Below, piece after piece: positions 16,161 to 24,620 of a DNA stretch of 64,000 bases (position 1 is its first letter; each line of letters starts with the position of its first letter). The position numbers were made by a program, and so were the translations under genes. Origin of the DNA: DUQW01 sp050953805 (GTDB taxonomy: Bacteria; Bacillota_I; Bacilli_A; Acholeplasmatales; Acholeplasmataceae); NCBI GenBank assembly GCA_050953805.1, contig JBMNNE010000002.1, forward strand, positions 62,001 to 126,000, written 5' to 3'. The notes under the pieces were generated by a model. That model did not search any database. It worked only from the letters and a program-made list of their open reading frames with translations, and was not told where the DNA came from.

Positions 16161-16403
16161 TTATTTTGTTAAGACGTTATGTTTTTTTAATAAACTTTTA
16201 ACTGTATCTGTTGGTTGAGCACCGTTGTTTAACCATTTTTCAACTTTTTCGCCATCAATATTAACGGTACCATCTAGTGGATTATATGTTCCTAAAATTT
16301 CTAAGAACTTACCGTCTCTCGCTCTAGTTGATTCACTAGCGACAACGCGGTAAAATGGTCTTTTCTTAGCTCCAAATCTTTGTAATCTAATTTTTACAGC
16401 CAT
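16161..16403 (-). CDS. rpsP: Ribosomal protein S16
   Basis: This 80-residue 30S assembly protein has the family start VKIRLQRFGAKKRPFYRVVA followed by SESTRARDGKFLEILGTYNP. Length and sequence are typical. It is the first gene of the rpsP-khpA-rimM-trmD-rplS cluster. GGAGTG precedes the start. Confidence 0.96.
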   Translation of the reverse strand: MAVKIRLQRFGAKKRPFYRVVASESTRARDGKFLEILGTYNPLDGTVNIDGEKVEKWLNNGAQPTDTVKSLLKKHNVLTK

Positions 16404-16448
16404 ATTTTCACTCCTTTAATTATTTTTCCTAGTATATAATACTAAATA

Positions 16449-16487
16449 AAATAAAAGGTGTCAAGCAAAAACACTTAACACCTTAAA
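16449..16487 (-). terminator. Terminator after the YlbG-like gene
   Basis: On the minus strand AAGGTGT pairs with ACACCTT, with extra pairing AAGTGTTTTTGCTT inside, followed by a TTTTATTTTA tail. It separates the YlbG-like gene from the S16 operon. Confidence 0.75.
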
Positions 16488-16512
16488 TTTATTGTATATT
16501 TTTTTAATATAG

Positions 16513-16755
16513 TTAAAAATTCAAGACTTCTTCTTGGAAAAGGGCTGATTCTTCAATACTAACAAAACCTTTCGCTTTTTTTAATTGTCGCTCAATATCT
16601 TTTTTAAGTCGGTTATCAAAATAGACTAAGACTTGTTTGTTTGCTTCTGAAATATATGAAATTCTTAATGGCATTTTTTCTAATCTTTTTAACAAAGCTT
16701 TATTTGAATAAAAAATAATATAAGCTCCGCGATCAGTTAAATTTTCTTGTTTCAT
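16513..16755 (-). CDS. YlbG-like (DUF2129/UPF0298) protein
   Basis: This 80-residue protein is of the small Bacillota-specific YlbG family: TDRGAYIIFYSNKALLKRLE, then the ISYISEANKQVLVYFD beta-alpha core and a C-terminal helix. The function is not established as far as I know. It lies 14 bp downstream of the pseudouridine synthase gene, so it is probably cotranscribed with it, and has its own terminator. Confidence 0.75.
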   Translation of the reverse strand: MKQENLTDRGAYIIFYSNKALLKRLEKMPLRISYISEANKQVLVYFDNRLKKDIERQLKKAKGFVSIEESALFQEEVLNF

Positions 16756-16769
16756 AGTAATTTCCCCCT

Positions 16770-17468
16770 TTATAAAATATCTTCTAACGCTATTTCAAGA
16801 TACTCTCCTGGTTTCAAGTTTGATAATAAGTATTTCCCAATTTTAATTCTTTTTAAATTAGTTACCTCATAACCAATGGCTTTAAACATCCGTTTAACTT
16901 GATGATACTTTCCCGAATCAATTGAGATGGTTGCGATATTATTACCTATTTTAGAAACTTCAATCGCTTTCGCTAAATAAGGATTATTCATCCCATCAAG
17001 TAATCTAATTGGTTCTAATAATCTTAATAACATTTTATCATTAATTGAAAGATTTGTCGTTACTTCGTATGTTTTAACGATATTTTGATTGGGATTACTA
17101 ATTAAATGAACTGTTTTTCCGCTGGTTGTCAAAATTAATAAACCTTCAGCATCTAAATCAAGTCTACCAGCAATTTTAAAATTATGGCGATGATATGGTG
17201 GTTTTAATAAATCTATTACTACCGGATGCATATCATCGCGGTTAGCTGATAAATAACCAATTGGTTTATTCATCGCTAAAATAATTTCTTCTTTATAATA
17301 AATTTCTTCCCCATTAACGACTATCTTATCTAAATTCGGATTTACTTTTCTATCTTTTTTAGTAGTAACTTCTCCATTAATAGTAACTTGGCCTAAGAAA
17401 ATCATATCTTGAACTTCTCTTCTCGAGCCAAATTTCATATTAGCGAGTAATCGATCTAATCTCATCAT
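16770..17468 (-). CDS. Pseudouridine synthase of the RsuA/RluB family
   Basis: This 232-residue enzyme has an N-terminal S4 RNA-binding domain (MRLDRLLANMKFGSRREVQ) and a catalytic domain with GRLDLDAEGLLILTTSG (catalytic Asp in RLD) and KPIGYLSANRDDMHPVVIDL. It should isomerise a uridine in rRNA; size and the ANRD motif favour RsuA (16S U516) over RluB. The ATG overlaps the TGA stop of the flavodoxin-like gene upstream, and the gene reads on towards the YlbG-like gene. Confidence 0.87.
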   Translation of the reverse strand: MMRLDRLLANMKFGSRREVQDMIFLGQVTINGEVTTKKDRKVNPNLDKIVVNGEEIYYKEEIILAMNKPIGYLSANRDDMHPVVIDLLKPPYHRHNFKIAGRLDLDAEGLLILTTSGKTVHLISNPNQNIVKTYEVTTNLSINDKMLLRLLEPIRLLDGMNNPYLAKAIEVSKIGNNIATISIDSGKYHQVKRMFKAIGYEVTNLKRIKIGKYLLSNLKPGEYLEIALEDIL

Positions 17469-17923
17469 AAATTATTTTTTAATAAAAACTCCTGTAATTT
17501 TACGACATCATCTTGATTAGGGCGATTGCGGTTAACACCGCCAATTAATTTTAATGGCCCATAAGTATCAAAACCGATACACGAAAACATTAACACGTTT
17601 TCTAAATCAAGTTTTTTAAAATAATTACTAACTCTTCTCTGGTAGCCTTTTGGATTCATCCCTGCAGTAATAACGATACCAATCTTTTTCTCTTTTAATT
17701 CTTCTTTTTTTTCTTCTAAAAATCTAATCATCATTTTATGAACTTTTGAATAATAAATTCCCGAGCCAAAAATGATTGTATCATATTTTGATAAATCAAT
17801 TAATTCTTCTTTATCTCTTAATAGATTGTGCCAATCATATTCTAATTCGTTAACTGCGTCTTTTAATAAATTAATCGTGTTATTATGATGATATGAAGTA
17901 TAAATAATCGCTTTTTGGTTCAT
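17465..17923 (-). CDS. Flavodoxin-domain protein (copy 2 of a tandem pair)
   Basis: This 152-residue flavodoxin-fold protein starts MNQKAIIYTSYHHNNTINL, with a phosphate-binding loop of the SYHHxNT type, and contains TIIFGSGIYYSKVHKMMIRF. It resembles HemG-like or menaquinone-dependent flavodoxins that bind FMN. Its neighbour at 17939-18391 is a clear paralogue with the same start, so a tandem duplication occurred. The electron donor and acceptor are unknown. The stop overlaps the next start. GGAGAGG precedes the start. Confidence 0.78.
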   Translation of the reverse strand: MNQKAIIYTSYHHNNTINLLKDAVNELEYDWHNLLRDKEELIDLSKYDTIIFGSGIYYSKVHKMMIRFLEEKKEELKEKKIGIVITAGMNPKGYQRRVSNYFKKLDLENVLMFSCIGFDTYGPLKLIGGVNRNRPNQDDVVKLQEFLLKNNL

Positions 17924-17938
17924 CGTTTCAACCTCTCC

Positions 17939-18391
17939 TTATAATTCATTTTCGGCAATGAATTCTTTTAAGTTTAATTGATCTTCTTCATTTGGTCGAT
18001 TTTTATTGGCTCCACCAAATAGTTTAAAAGGACCAAAGGTATTAAACCCACGAGTGCCAAAAATAACGATATGTCCTAAATTTAACTTATTAAAAAATTT
18101 AAACGCTCTTCTAGCATGATTATCAGGATTCATGCTAGAAGTAATTACTAAAGCTAGTTGTTTATTTTTTAAAAGAGTTTGATTATTTTTAATAAATTTC
18201 ATTAAATTTTCATGCATCCGAAAACCATAAATACCCGATGCGAAAATAATTGTTTTATAGTGTTCAAGATTAACTTCTGCATTTTCTAATAAATTAACCC
18301 AGTCATACTCTTTTTCACTAACAACACTTTTAATTAAATTATAAGTGTTTTGATGATGGTATGAAGTATAAATAATAGCCTTTTGATTCAT
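17939..18391 (-). CDS. Flavodoxin-domain protein (copy 1 of a tandem pair)
   Basis: This 150-residue paralogue of the following gene shares MNQKAIIYTSYHHQNT, the FASGIYGFRMHE segment and the C-terminal GPFKLFGGANKNRPNEED. I chose ATG 18389-18391 because AAGGAGG lies just before it; a longer in-frame extension would run into the divergent def gene. It probably binds FMN and carries electrons. The two copies differ mainly in the middle, so they may serve different partners. Confidence 0.78.
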   Translation of the reverse strand: MNQKAIIYTSYHHQNTYNLIKSVVSEKEYDWVNLLENAEVNLEHYKTIIFASGIYGFRMHENLMKFIKNNQTLLKNKQLALVITSSMNPDNHARRAFKFFNKLNLGHIVIFGTRGFNTFGPFKLFGGANKNRPNEEDQLNLKEFIAENEL

Positions 18392-18431
18392 ATTGCAAGC
18401 CTCCTTATGATATAATAATTTTGGTGATAAA

Positions 18432-19004
18432 ATGATTACAATGCGTAATATAATCGTTGACGGACATCCAAATTTATTAAAAGTATCAAATCCGGTGAAA
18501 ATGCCACTTTCTTTTGCCGATAAACGTTTAGCTCGTGAACTGCATGAGTTTGTTGTCAACTCACAAGATAAAGTTATTCGTGAAAAATATAACCTAAGAG
18601 CGGCGGTAGGACTAGCGGCACCACAAGTTAATATTTTAAAACGAATGTTTGCCGTTCATTTTGATTTTGCTGGAGAATGGTATTCGCATGTCGTTATTAA
18701 TCCAGTTATTACATATCGCAGTGAAGAGTTAATTTATTTACCTGGTGGTGAGGGATGTCTCAGTGTCGATTATGAAACTGAAGGTTTAACCCCAAGATAC
18801 CGCGATATTGAAATTGAGTTTATGGATTTTGATCCTAAAACTAATAAGGTCATGCCAAATAAATTAAGTCTAACTGGTTATCCAGCCATTGTCTTTCAAC
18901 ACGAATTTGATCACCTAGAAGGAATCTTATTCGTTTCTAAATTATATGATAAACTAGAAAATGCTGAACCAGCATTTGAAATCGTACATGATGAAGACCT
19001 TTAG
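18432..19004 (+). CDS. def: Peptide deformylase
   Basis: This 190-residue metalloenzyme removes the formyl group from nascent proteins. The three family motifs are present: GLAAPQ near 61-66 (GxGxAAPQ type), EGCLS near 113-117 with the metal Cys, and HEFDH near 157-161 with two metal His and the catalytic Glu. It diverges from the flavodoxin pair. The start is ATG 18432, with GGTGATAAA in front, the same weak ribosome site used by the acyltransferase gene at 42655. Confidence 0.95.
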   Translation: MITMRNIIVDGHPNLLKVSNPVKMPLSFADKRLARELHEFVVNSQDKVIREKYNLRAAVGLAAPQVNILKRMFAVHFDFAGEWYSHVVINPVITYRSEELIYLPGGEGCLSVDYETEGLTPRYRDIEIEFMDFDPKTNKVMPNKLSLTGYPAIVFQHEFDHLEGILFVSKLYDKLENAEPAFEIVHDEDL

Positions 19005-19016
19005 AGGTCTTTTTTA
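18986..19016 (+). terminator. Terminator of def
   Basis: AAGACCT pairs with AGGTCTT around the stop codon region, followed by a T6 run. The stem overlaps the last codons of def. Confidence 0.8.
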
Positions 19017-19874
19017 TTTAAAAACGATTTTTAATAATTTAATTTGATGAGCAATAATATCTTCAAATGGGACTTCGTTATCTTTGTCGTAGATAACGTA
19101 GCCCATTTTTTGAATAATATCTAAATATTTTCTTAAGTTATCACGCTTATCTTTTTTCTCAACATCTAGTGGATTAATTCCAAAGTTTTTAAAAACACTA
19201 TCTAAATTAGAATTTAAAGTAATTAATCCTTTATATTTATCTTTATATAAATTTTTAAATAACTCTTTCATCTCAATATCACCATAACCAACTAAAATGT
19301 CTTCTCCATCTTCAGTAGTATCAGCAACTTCAAATAACCCAATTTTGGGACTCATTAATGAATATGAACTGAGTGGTGAATTGTTTTTTAAATAAACTAC
19401 AGCCGGATTAAAAACAAGAGATATTTTTCTTAGTTTGATTTTATTCGCAATTTTATGAAAAAGATACATCTCATTATCATCATCAATTTTAATTAAAACA
19501 TTTAATCTTTTAGTAAGTTTTTTAATTCTCTTTAAATATTTTTTTAGTTCCCGTTTGGTTGTTTGGTCACTAAACTTTTTAATTTGAATAACAATATTTT
19601 TCGTTTTAATTTTTTTAGCAAATTTAACAGCTAAAGTTAATTGATTAATCGTATTTTCATTATTTAAATCGATTGGGTCTAAAAGCGGATCAAAAAAACC
19701 AACATCAACATTTCTTAATTTAAAAGAAACTTCACCTAATCGATTTAAATAAGAAGTAAACTTTAATCCGTTTACTTTTCTTAAAATAAAATAGTCAAGT
19801 TCATTCGTTTCGAAAAGTTTAATTTGTTTATCGATTGTCCAATCATAATAATCAAAATAACTAGCAATTTTCAT
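19014..19874 (-). CDS. TIM-barrel, xylose-isomerase-like protein of unknown function
   Basis: This 286-residue protein begins MKIASYFDYYDWTIDKQIKL and has repeated beta-alpha units (VDVGFFDPLLDP, TKNIVIQIKKFS, KISLVFNPAVVYL, KGLITLNSNLDS), like sugar isomerase/AP-endonuclease-2 barrels. The metal-binding Glu/His/Asp set of active isomerases is not obvious. It has unusually many Lys and Asn residues. The ATG overlaps the stop of the TrmH-type gene, so it is coupled to the thiI-trmH unit. I cannot assign a substrate. Confidence 0.55.
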   Translation of the reverse strand: MKIASYFDYYDWTIDKQIKLFETNELDYFILRKVNGLKFTSYLNRLGEVSFKLRNVDVGFFDPLLDPIDLNNENTINQLTLAVKFAKKIKTKNIVIQIKKFSDQTTKRELKKYLKRIKKLTKRLNVLIKIDDDNEMYLFHKIANKIKLRKISLVFNPAVVYLKNNSPLSSYSLMSPKIGLFEVADTTEDGEDILVGYGDIEMKELFKNLYKDKYKGLITLNSNLDSVFKNFGINPLDVEKKDKRDNLRKYLDIIQKMGYVIYDKDNEVPFEDIIAHQIKLLKIVFK

Positions 19875-20572
19875 TATTTACTCCATTCATACATTAAAAT
19901 ACTTCCAGCAATGGCAACATTTAAACTCTCAACATTTTCAGTTCTGATGGTCGTTTCTAAATCTAATAACCCTTTTACTTCTGATGAAATTCCGGCACCT
20001 TCATTTCCTAAAACTAAAGCGATTTTTTCTTGAGTCTTATTTTTAAAAGATTCGCCATGGGCGGTTGCACCAACGATTGTATAACCATCTTTTTTGAGTT
20101 TATTTATGCAATCAACTAAATCAGTTCTTTCATGATAAACATCAAAAATAGCGCCTTGCGAAGCCCTTATCGTTTTTTCATTATAAAAGTCAGCACTCTT
20201 TAAGCTAAAAACAACATGATTAAATCCGAATGCTGAGGCGCTTCTAATTAAAGCGCCTGCATTATCAGGATTTTGAATATCATCTAAGATTAAAATCTGA
20301 TTTGATTTTTGTGGGTGATTCATTTTATTACATACCGCTAACGTGTCAAAAGTAGTTTCAGTTTGACTAAATTCATCCATAATTTCTTTGGAAACTAGAA
20401 GCCCTTCTTTAGTTTCGTTAGAGGTAATAATTAATTCAATATTCCCTCTTTTTTTAGCCATTTCAATTAAGTGGTCACCGTATACTAAAAATTGAGATCT
20501 GGCATCTCGATATTTTTTTTGTTTTAATTTAAGGTGTTGTTTAATCGTTTCATTTTGGCGACTAGTTATCAT
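19874..20572 (-). CDS. TrmH/SpoU-family RNA 2'-O-methyltransferase
   Basis: This 232-residue SPOUT methyltransferase has an N-terminal substrate-binding region (RQNETIKQHLKLKQKKYR) and three SpoU motifs: DDIQNPDNAGALIRSA, ALVLGNEGAGIS and SLNVAIAGSILMYEW. It methylates a ribose 2'-OH in rRNA or tRNA with SAM; the target is unknown. I place the start at ATG 20570-20572 because GGGGTGGAAAG precedes it. A longer in-frame start lies inside thiI. The two genes overlap by 11 bp. Confidence 0.87.
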   Translation of the reverse strand: MITSRQNETIKQHLKLKQKKYRDARSQFLVYGDHLIEMAKKRGNIELIITSNETKEGLLVSKEIMDEFSQTETTFDTLAVCNKMNHPQKSNQILILDDIQNPDNAGALIRSASAFGFNHVVFSLKSADFYNEKTIRASQGAIFDVYHERTDLVDCINKLKKDGYTIVGATAHGESFKNKTQEKIALVLGNEGAGISSEVKGLLDLETTIRTENVESLNVAIAGSILMYEWSK

Positions 20573-21809
20573 CTTTCCACCCCTCATACGCATCTTTGAA
20601 ATCAAATCCATAGTTCGCTAATTTTATTTCTTGATGCTCTAAAACGGTAATCGTAGTAATATTATTAACAGCTTCTTCGATTAAAGTTTCATAATTAAAA
20701 TTTGATTCAACATGTTGGCAAATTTCACTCTTTGGTTTTGTGACTGGTTTTTTGGGGACATAGACGGTGCAACAATCTTCAAATGGAATAATTGATGTTT
20801 CATATGTGTCAATTTGATGAGCAATTTTAATAATATCATTTTTATCATAAGTGGCTAGTGGCCGAATAATTGGAATTTTGGTTACTTCTTCAACAACACT
20901 TAAGCTTTCTAAAGTTTGACTAGCAACTTGTCCAATTGATTCCCCATTAATTAACACTAAGATAAATCTTTTATTAGCAAATCTTTCGGCAATTCGATAC
21001 ATCATCCGTCTCATAATCGTAATTAAATACGGATCAGGTATGTTTTCTAGTAATTGTTCATGAATCTTAGTAAAGTGAACAACATGAAGTTTGATTTTAC
21101 CTTTTGGCATATATCTGGCTAATTTTCGGCTAATTTTTAACACCTTATCAACTGATTCAAGTGGAGTCATAGGACTTGATTCAAAGTGGATTAATTCGAT
21201 TTCTACACCTTGTTTAAGGGCAAGAAATCCGGCTACCGGTGAATCAATCCCACCACTTAACATTACCAATCCTCTCCCACTTGTACCAACTGGGTAGCCA
21301 CCTAATCCTTTAATTGTCTTTAAAAATAAATATGTGGCATTTTCTCTAATTTCAATTGTCAAAATATCAGTTGGATTTTTAACATCAACTTTAATTTTTC
21401 CTCCAAAGTGTTTTAACACTTCCGGGGCAATTAATTTACTAAATTCTAAACTAGTATAAGGAAATTGTTTATTAGCTCTTTTGGTTTCAATTTTAAAATG
21501 GTTATAATCGATTAATTCATCTTCTAATAATTTAACTGCTGTGTTTTTGATATCTTCTAATTCAAGTGATGTTTGATAAACAAAACTAAAAGAATGTAAG
21601 CCAGATACTAACATTAGTCTTTCAACTACTAAATCAGGATTAACATCGTTTAATTCTAAATAAACACGATTATAAGTATCAATAATCGTCACATTTAAAT
21701 CACTTAGTTTATCTTTAATTAATCTTTTAATCGCGTTAGTGAATGTTCGTTGGTTTTTTCCTTTTAACATTAAATCACCAAAACGGATTAATATCATTTT
21801 CTTATACAT
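20562..21809 (-). CDS. thiI: tRNA 4-thiouridine synthetase ThiI (no rhodanese domain)
   Basis: This 415-residue protein has an N-terminal ferredoxin-like/THUMP tRNA-binding region and a PP-loop ATPase domain with MLSGGIDSPVAGFLA (pyrophosphatase loop) and EDCCTVYVPKKP. It makes s4U8 in tRNA and often supplies sulfur for thiamine. Like most Bacillota forms it lacks the C-terminal rhodanese domain found in E. coli, so a dedicated cysteine desulfurase is expected elsewhere. No thiamine genes are near. Its end overlaps the TrmH-type gene. Confidence 0.94.
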   Translation of the reverse strand: MYKKMILIRFGDLMLKGKNQRTFTNAIKRLIKDKLSDLNVTIIDTYNRVYLELNDVNPDLVVERLMLVSGLHSFSFVYQTSLELEDIKNTAVKLLEDELIDYNHFKIETKRANKQFPYTSLEFSKLIAPEVLKHFGGKIKVDVKNPTDILTIEIRENATYLFLKTIKGLGGYPVGTSGRGLVMLSGGIDSPVAGFLALKQGVEIELIHFESSPMTPLESVDKVLKISRKLARYMPKGKIKLHVVHFTKIHEQLLENIPDPYLITIMRRMMYRIAERFANKRFILVLINGESIGQVASQTLESLSVVEEVTKIPIIRPLATYDKNDIIKIAHQIDTYETSIIPFEDCCTVYVPKKPVTKPKSEICQHVESNFNYETLIEEAVNNITTITVLEHQEIKLANYGFDFKDAYEGWKDDN

Positions 21810-21878
21810 TTAACCACCATTATCATTTTATCATATTTAATTAGGATTATTTTAATCCTAGTTAATAATATTTAACAA

Positions 21879-21903
21879 AAAAGGAGCGAAATTCGCTCCT
21901 TCA
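21879..21903 (-). terminator. Terminator of rpsD
   Basis: On the minus strand AAGGAGCGAA pairs with TTCGCTCCTT and is followed by TTTT, just after the rpsD stop. Confidence 0.88.
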
Positions 21904-21914
21904 ACATGTTAAGA

Positions 21915-22514
21915 TTAACGGTTGTAGAACTCAACAATTAATTGTTCGTTGATTTCTGGTAAGATTTCGTTTCTTTCAGGATATCTTGAGAAAACCCCAA
22001 CTCCGGTTTCTGGATTCCAAGAAACAAAATCAAGAGTTACATATTGAGCTTCTCTAGCGTCAGTGACAATTTTTAAATCTTTTGATCTATCTCTTAAAGA
22101 AACTTGTTGACCTGGTTGTAGTCTTAGTGACGGAATATCGACTTTTTTACCATCAACTAATACATGACCATGATTTACTAATTGTCTCGCTTGTGGGCGT
22201 GTTTTGGCAAGCCCTAAGCGATATACGACGTTATCAAGACGAGATTCTAATAACTTTAAGAAGTTTTCACCGTGAACGCCAGCCATTTTTCTTGCTTCAT
22301 TAAATGTTTTACGGAATTGTTTTTCTGAGACACCATAAGTAAATCTAACTTTTTGTTTCTCAGCTAATTGTTGTCCGTAATCACTTAATTTAGCGCGTCT
22401 TTGACCGTGTTGTCCTGGTGCGTAGTTTCGTCTTTGAAGTTCTTTACCGGTTTCAGTAATTGAATAACCTAAACGGCGTGAAACTTTCCATGTTGGTCCA
22501 GTGTAACGTGACAT
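21915..22514 (-). CDS. rpsD: Ribosomal protein S4
   Basis: This 199-residue protein is a primary 16S rRNA binder and 30S assembly initiator. It starts MSRYTGPTWKVSRRLG and contains the S4 domain LDNVVYRLGLAKTRPQARQL followed by NHGHVLVDGKKVDIPS. The start is ATG 22512-22514 behind TAAGGAGG; an open in-frame extension of 54 codons upstream is the untranslated leader. It is monocistronic, as in many Bacillota, with its own promoter and terminator. Confidence 0.96.
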   Translation of the reverse strand: MSRYTGPTWKVSRRLGYSITETGKELQRRNYAPGQHGQRRAKLSDYGQQLAEKQKVRFTYGVSEKQFRKTFNEARKMAGVHGENFLKLLESRLDNVVYRLGLAKTRPQARQLVNHGHVLVDGKKVDIPSLRLQPGQQVSLRDRSKDLKIVTDAREAQYVTLDFVSWNPETGVGVFSRYPERNEILPEINEQLIVEFYNR

Positions 22515-22676
22515 AATTTTTACCTCCTTATATATTTTTTTAGTGGTAAAAATTGCGATGACTTCTAATAAATAATCCCGATGTCCGCCTCGCTTATAAG
22601 CAGAAAATAAGTTACTACGAGCTCCTATAGAGTAGGGATTGGTTTTATTAATTGGCATAGCCTGCTTTTTTACCAA
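22515..22676 (-). promoter_or_regulatory. Candidate S4 autoregulatory leader of rpsD
   Basis: The rpsD leader is about 160 nt long, unusually long for a single gene, and GC-richer than its flanks (for example GCGAGGCGGACATCGGGATT). It has complementary pieces such as AATCCCTACTCTATAGGAG. Bacillota rpsD leaders often bind S4 protein (family knowledge). No model was run, so the assignment is tentative. Confidence 0.45.
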
Positions 22677-22683
22677 CGATAGT

Positions 22684-22712
22684 ATTTTATACTATTGACT
22701 TGTAATTGTCAA
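22684..22712 (-). promoter_or_regulatory. Sigma-A promoter of rpsD
   Basis: On the minus strand TTGACA (22707-22712), a 17-bp spacer and TAAAAT (22684-22689) form a promoter that places the transcript start near 22677. Confidence 0.75.
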
Positions 22713-22726
22713 ATAATAAATATTAT

Positions 22727-23080
22727 TTATTTTTTCTTTGGTGTTAATGGATAGATTCCTGAAACAGGAAGGGTAAACATAAAGCCAACAGTTTTCTTTC
22801 TTGATCTTTCTACGATCTTTCTAACAGCTTCAACAGTTTTTACTAAAGTCTCTTCATCAGGAATAACTGTAAAAATAGTTTTCGAATATTTTTGTTCTTC
22901 ATCAGTTCTACCTTTAAACAAACCTTGCATTAAAAAGTTTAATCCTTCGCTATTTAAAATCGCTGATGCCATTCCTTGAGATTCAATAATGGTTGCACCC
23001 CTTACTTTAAGATCAACAAATTTTTCTAAAATTTCATCCAAATAAACTAAATCATTTAAAACAATAACTAATACATTCAT
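22727..23080 (-). CDS. PII-like signalling protein next to antiporter
   Basis: This 117-residue protein starts MNVLVIVLNDLVYLDEILEK and contains GATIIESQGMASAIL and TIFTVIPDEETLVKTVEAVR, an arrangement like the ferredoxin-like PII/DarA trimer family. It is encoded 2 bp after the antiporter gene and so shares the c-di-AMP riboswitch. PII-like proteins often sit beside transporters and gate them with a nucleotide (family knowledge). The ligand here could be c-di-AMP or an adenine nucleotide; that is inference from the riboswitch. No T-loop Tyr of classical GlnB is evident. Confidence 0.65.
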   Translation of the reverse strand: MNVLVIVLNDLVYLDEILEKFVDLKVRGATIIESQGMASAILNSEGLNFLMQGLFKGRTDEEQKYSKTIFTVIPDEETLVKTVEAVRKIVERSRKKTVGFMFTLPVSGIYPLTPKKK

Positions 23081-23082
23081 TT

Positions 23083-24441
23083 TTATACTCCTTCCGCTTC
23101 TAAGACTAAATCGTCTACACTTGATAATTGATCAAGTTTATCAAGACCACCAATTTCTCCAGCTTTAGAGATGGCAATCTTTGCAAAGATTGGTCCTGAT
23201 GTTTCATAAACTAAAATACTTAACATAATAATGGTTGAGATTAATGGGTACATTGATTTCATCGTTTGGCTAACTATAACTAGAAGTCCAATCGAGACCC
23301 CTCCTTGTGGCAAGAGCCCAAGACCAAGATATTTTCTAACCGACTCTTCACTCTTCATCATTGTTGCCCCTAAATATGTACCAAGATACTTACCAAAACC
23401 GCGACCTAACATATAAATAACACTAATTAAAGCAATCAACCATTCTTGTTTGATAATTGCTAAATCGAGTCCAGCTCCAGCTAATGTGAAAAACATAACA
23501 TAAAATGGTGTAGTAAAATCGTTAACTGCATTAAAGGTTCTAATTGGTCTTCTTGTTAAATTAGCGATCATCGCTCCTGTAATAATATTAGAAAGTAATG
23601 CTGAAAAACTAATTTGATACTGGCCTAACACTTTTTCACTATTTAAAAAACTAATGAAACCAACTGATAATAAGACAGCTGTAATTGCTAGTACTTGAAT
23701 ATCATCACGCTCTCTGTCAAATTTTTTGGCAAGAAGCGCTAACGGATATCCAATTAATGCTCCAATAATTAGAGAACCAAAGACTTCAATAAATGGTTTA
23801 GAAATCATTAACCATAATGGTAGTTGTTCGCCTGATGGAACTAAGATTTGGGCAAATGAAATAAAGAATCCAAAAACAACAATTCCATAAATATCATCCA
23901 TTGCCGTAATTGGTAAGATTTTTTTAGTAACCGGTCCATACGCGCGGTACTGTCTAACTACCATTAATGTCGCTGCTGGAGCGGTTGCTGCTGACATACT
24001 TGCAAGAATCATTGCAAAAGCGATATTTGGCTTAGTAAACGGATTATATGTAGTTATACCATGATCATTATTGAAACTTGCCGGTTTCGGAACAACTAAC
24101 ATAAATAGGAAAACCAACATGATCGCTCCGGTTACTTCCATTAAAGTAATAACATTAACTTCTTTTCCCATTTTTTTAACGCTTTGAATATTGAACTCAC
24201 TTCCAATACTAAAAGCGATAAAAGCTAAAGCTATTTCACTAATAAACCTTAATGCATTTTGATCACTAGATGTAATTAATCCTTCATATCCAGGAATAAT
24301 TAATCCTAGTGACGGCCCGAGCAATAACCCAAATAACAAGTAACCAGATACATTGGGCAATTTTAATTTTCTAGCAACTTGTCCACCAACAAATCCAACA
24401 ATTAAGACAATTGCGACTTTTAATAATAAATTCATTTCCAT
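23083..24441 (-). CDS. CPA2-type cation:proton antiporter
   Basis: This 452-residue integral membrane protein has about 12-13 hydrophobic segments and KefB/NapA-family motifs (GGQVARKLKLPNVSGYLLFG, AFIAFSIGSEF, MDDIYGIVVFG, LGLLPQGGVSIGL). No cytosolic RCK/TrkA domain is attached, so control may come from the PII-like protein encoded immediately downstream. It probably exchanges K+ or Na+ for H+ across the cell membrane. The ydaO riboswitch upstream fits known c-di-AMP control of potassium and osmolyte transport. The start follows AGAGGAG. Confidence 0.85.
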   Translation of the reverse strand: MEMNLLLKVAIVLIVGFVGGQVARKLKLPNVSGYLLFGLLLGPSLGLIIPGYEGLITSSDQNALRFISEIALAFIAFSIGSEFNIQSVKKMGKEVNVITLMEVTGAIMLVFLFMLVVPKPASFNNDHGITTYNPFTKPNIAFAMILASMSAATAPAATLMVVRQYRAYGPVTKKILPITAMDDIYGIVVFGFFISFAQILVPSGEQLPLWLMISKPFIEVFGSLIIGALIGYPLALLAKKFDRERDDIQVLAITAVLLSVGFISFLNSEKVLGQYQISFSALLSNIITGAMIANLTRRPIRTFNAVNDFTTPFYVMFFTLAGAGLDLAIIKQEWLIALISVIYMLGRGFGKYLGTYLGATMMKSEESVRKYLGLGLLPQGGVSIGLLVIVSQTMKSMYPLISTIIMLSILVYETSGPIFAKIAISKAGEIGGLDKLDQLSSVDDLVLEAEGV

Positions 24442-24465
24442 CTCTTCAACTCCTCTTATTTAATA

Positions 24466-24495
24466 AATAAAAAAACGCATAACCAAGTTATACGC
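24466..24495 (-). terminator. Terminator of the c-di-AMP riboswitch
   Basis: On the minus strand CGTATAAC pairs with GTTATGCG around a 3-nt loop and is followed by seven T. It sits between aptamer and antiporter gene, as expected for an OFF switch. Confidence 0.8.
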
Positions 24496-24499
24496 TTAA

Positions 24500-24612
24500 T
24501 CACTCCTATGAGGTTAGCTGACGGGTTCAGACAATTAAGTTGCCTTACTCGGATTAACGAGATTCACCCCAGAGATAAATGGGTCCCCCACTCGAAATGA
24601 TTCGGAGTTCTT
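24500..24612 (-). ncRNA. ydaO/yuaA-type c-di-AMP riboswitch
   Basis: On the minus strand the conserved blocks occur in order: GGGGGACCCA, GGGGTGAATC, a variable hairpin, then CTGAACCCGTCAGCTAACCT, closed by an ACTCC/GGAGT P1 stem. These match the ydaO family, which binds c-di-AMP and normally switches transport genes off. The downstream antiporter and PII-like gene fit that regulon. Confidence 0.93.
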
Positions 24613-24620
24613 CTACAAGT

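Noticed and set aside
17939..18559. Flavodoxin-like protein with a long N-terminal extension
   Set aside because: The extension overlaps def antisense; the paralogue and ribosome site fix the start at 18391.
21915..22676. S4 protein with 54 extra N-terminal residues
   Set aside because: The strong ribosome site and family start are at 22514; the upstream frame is leader RNA.
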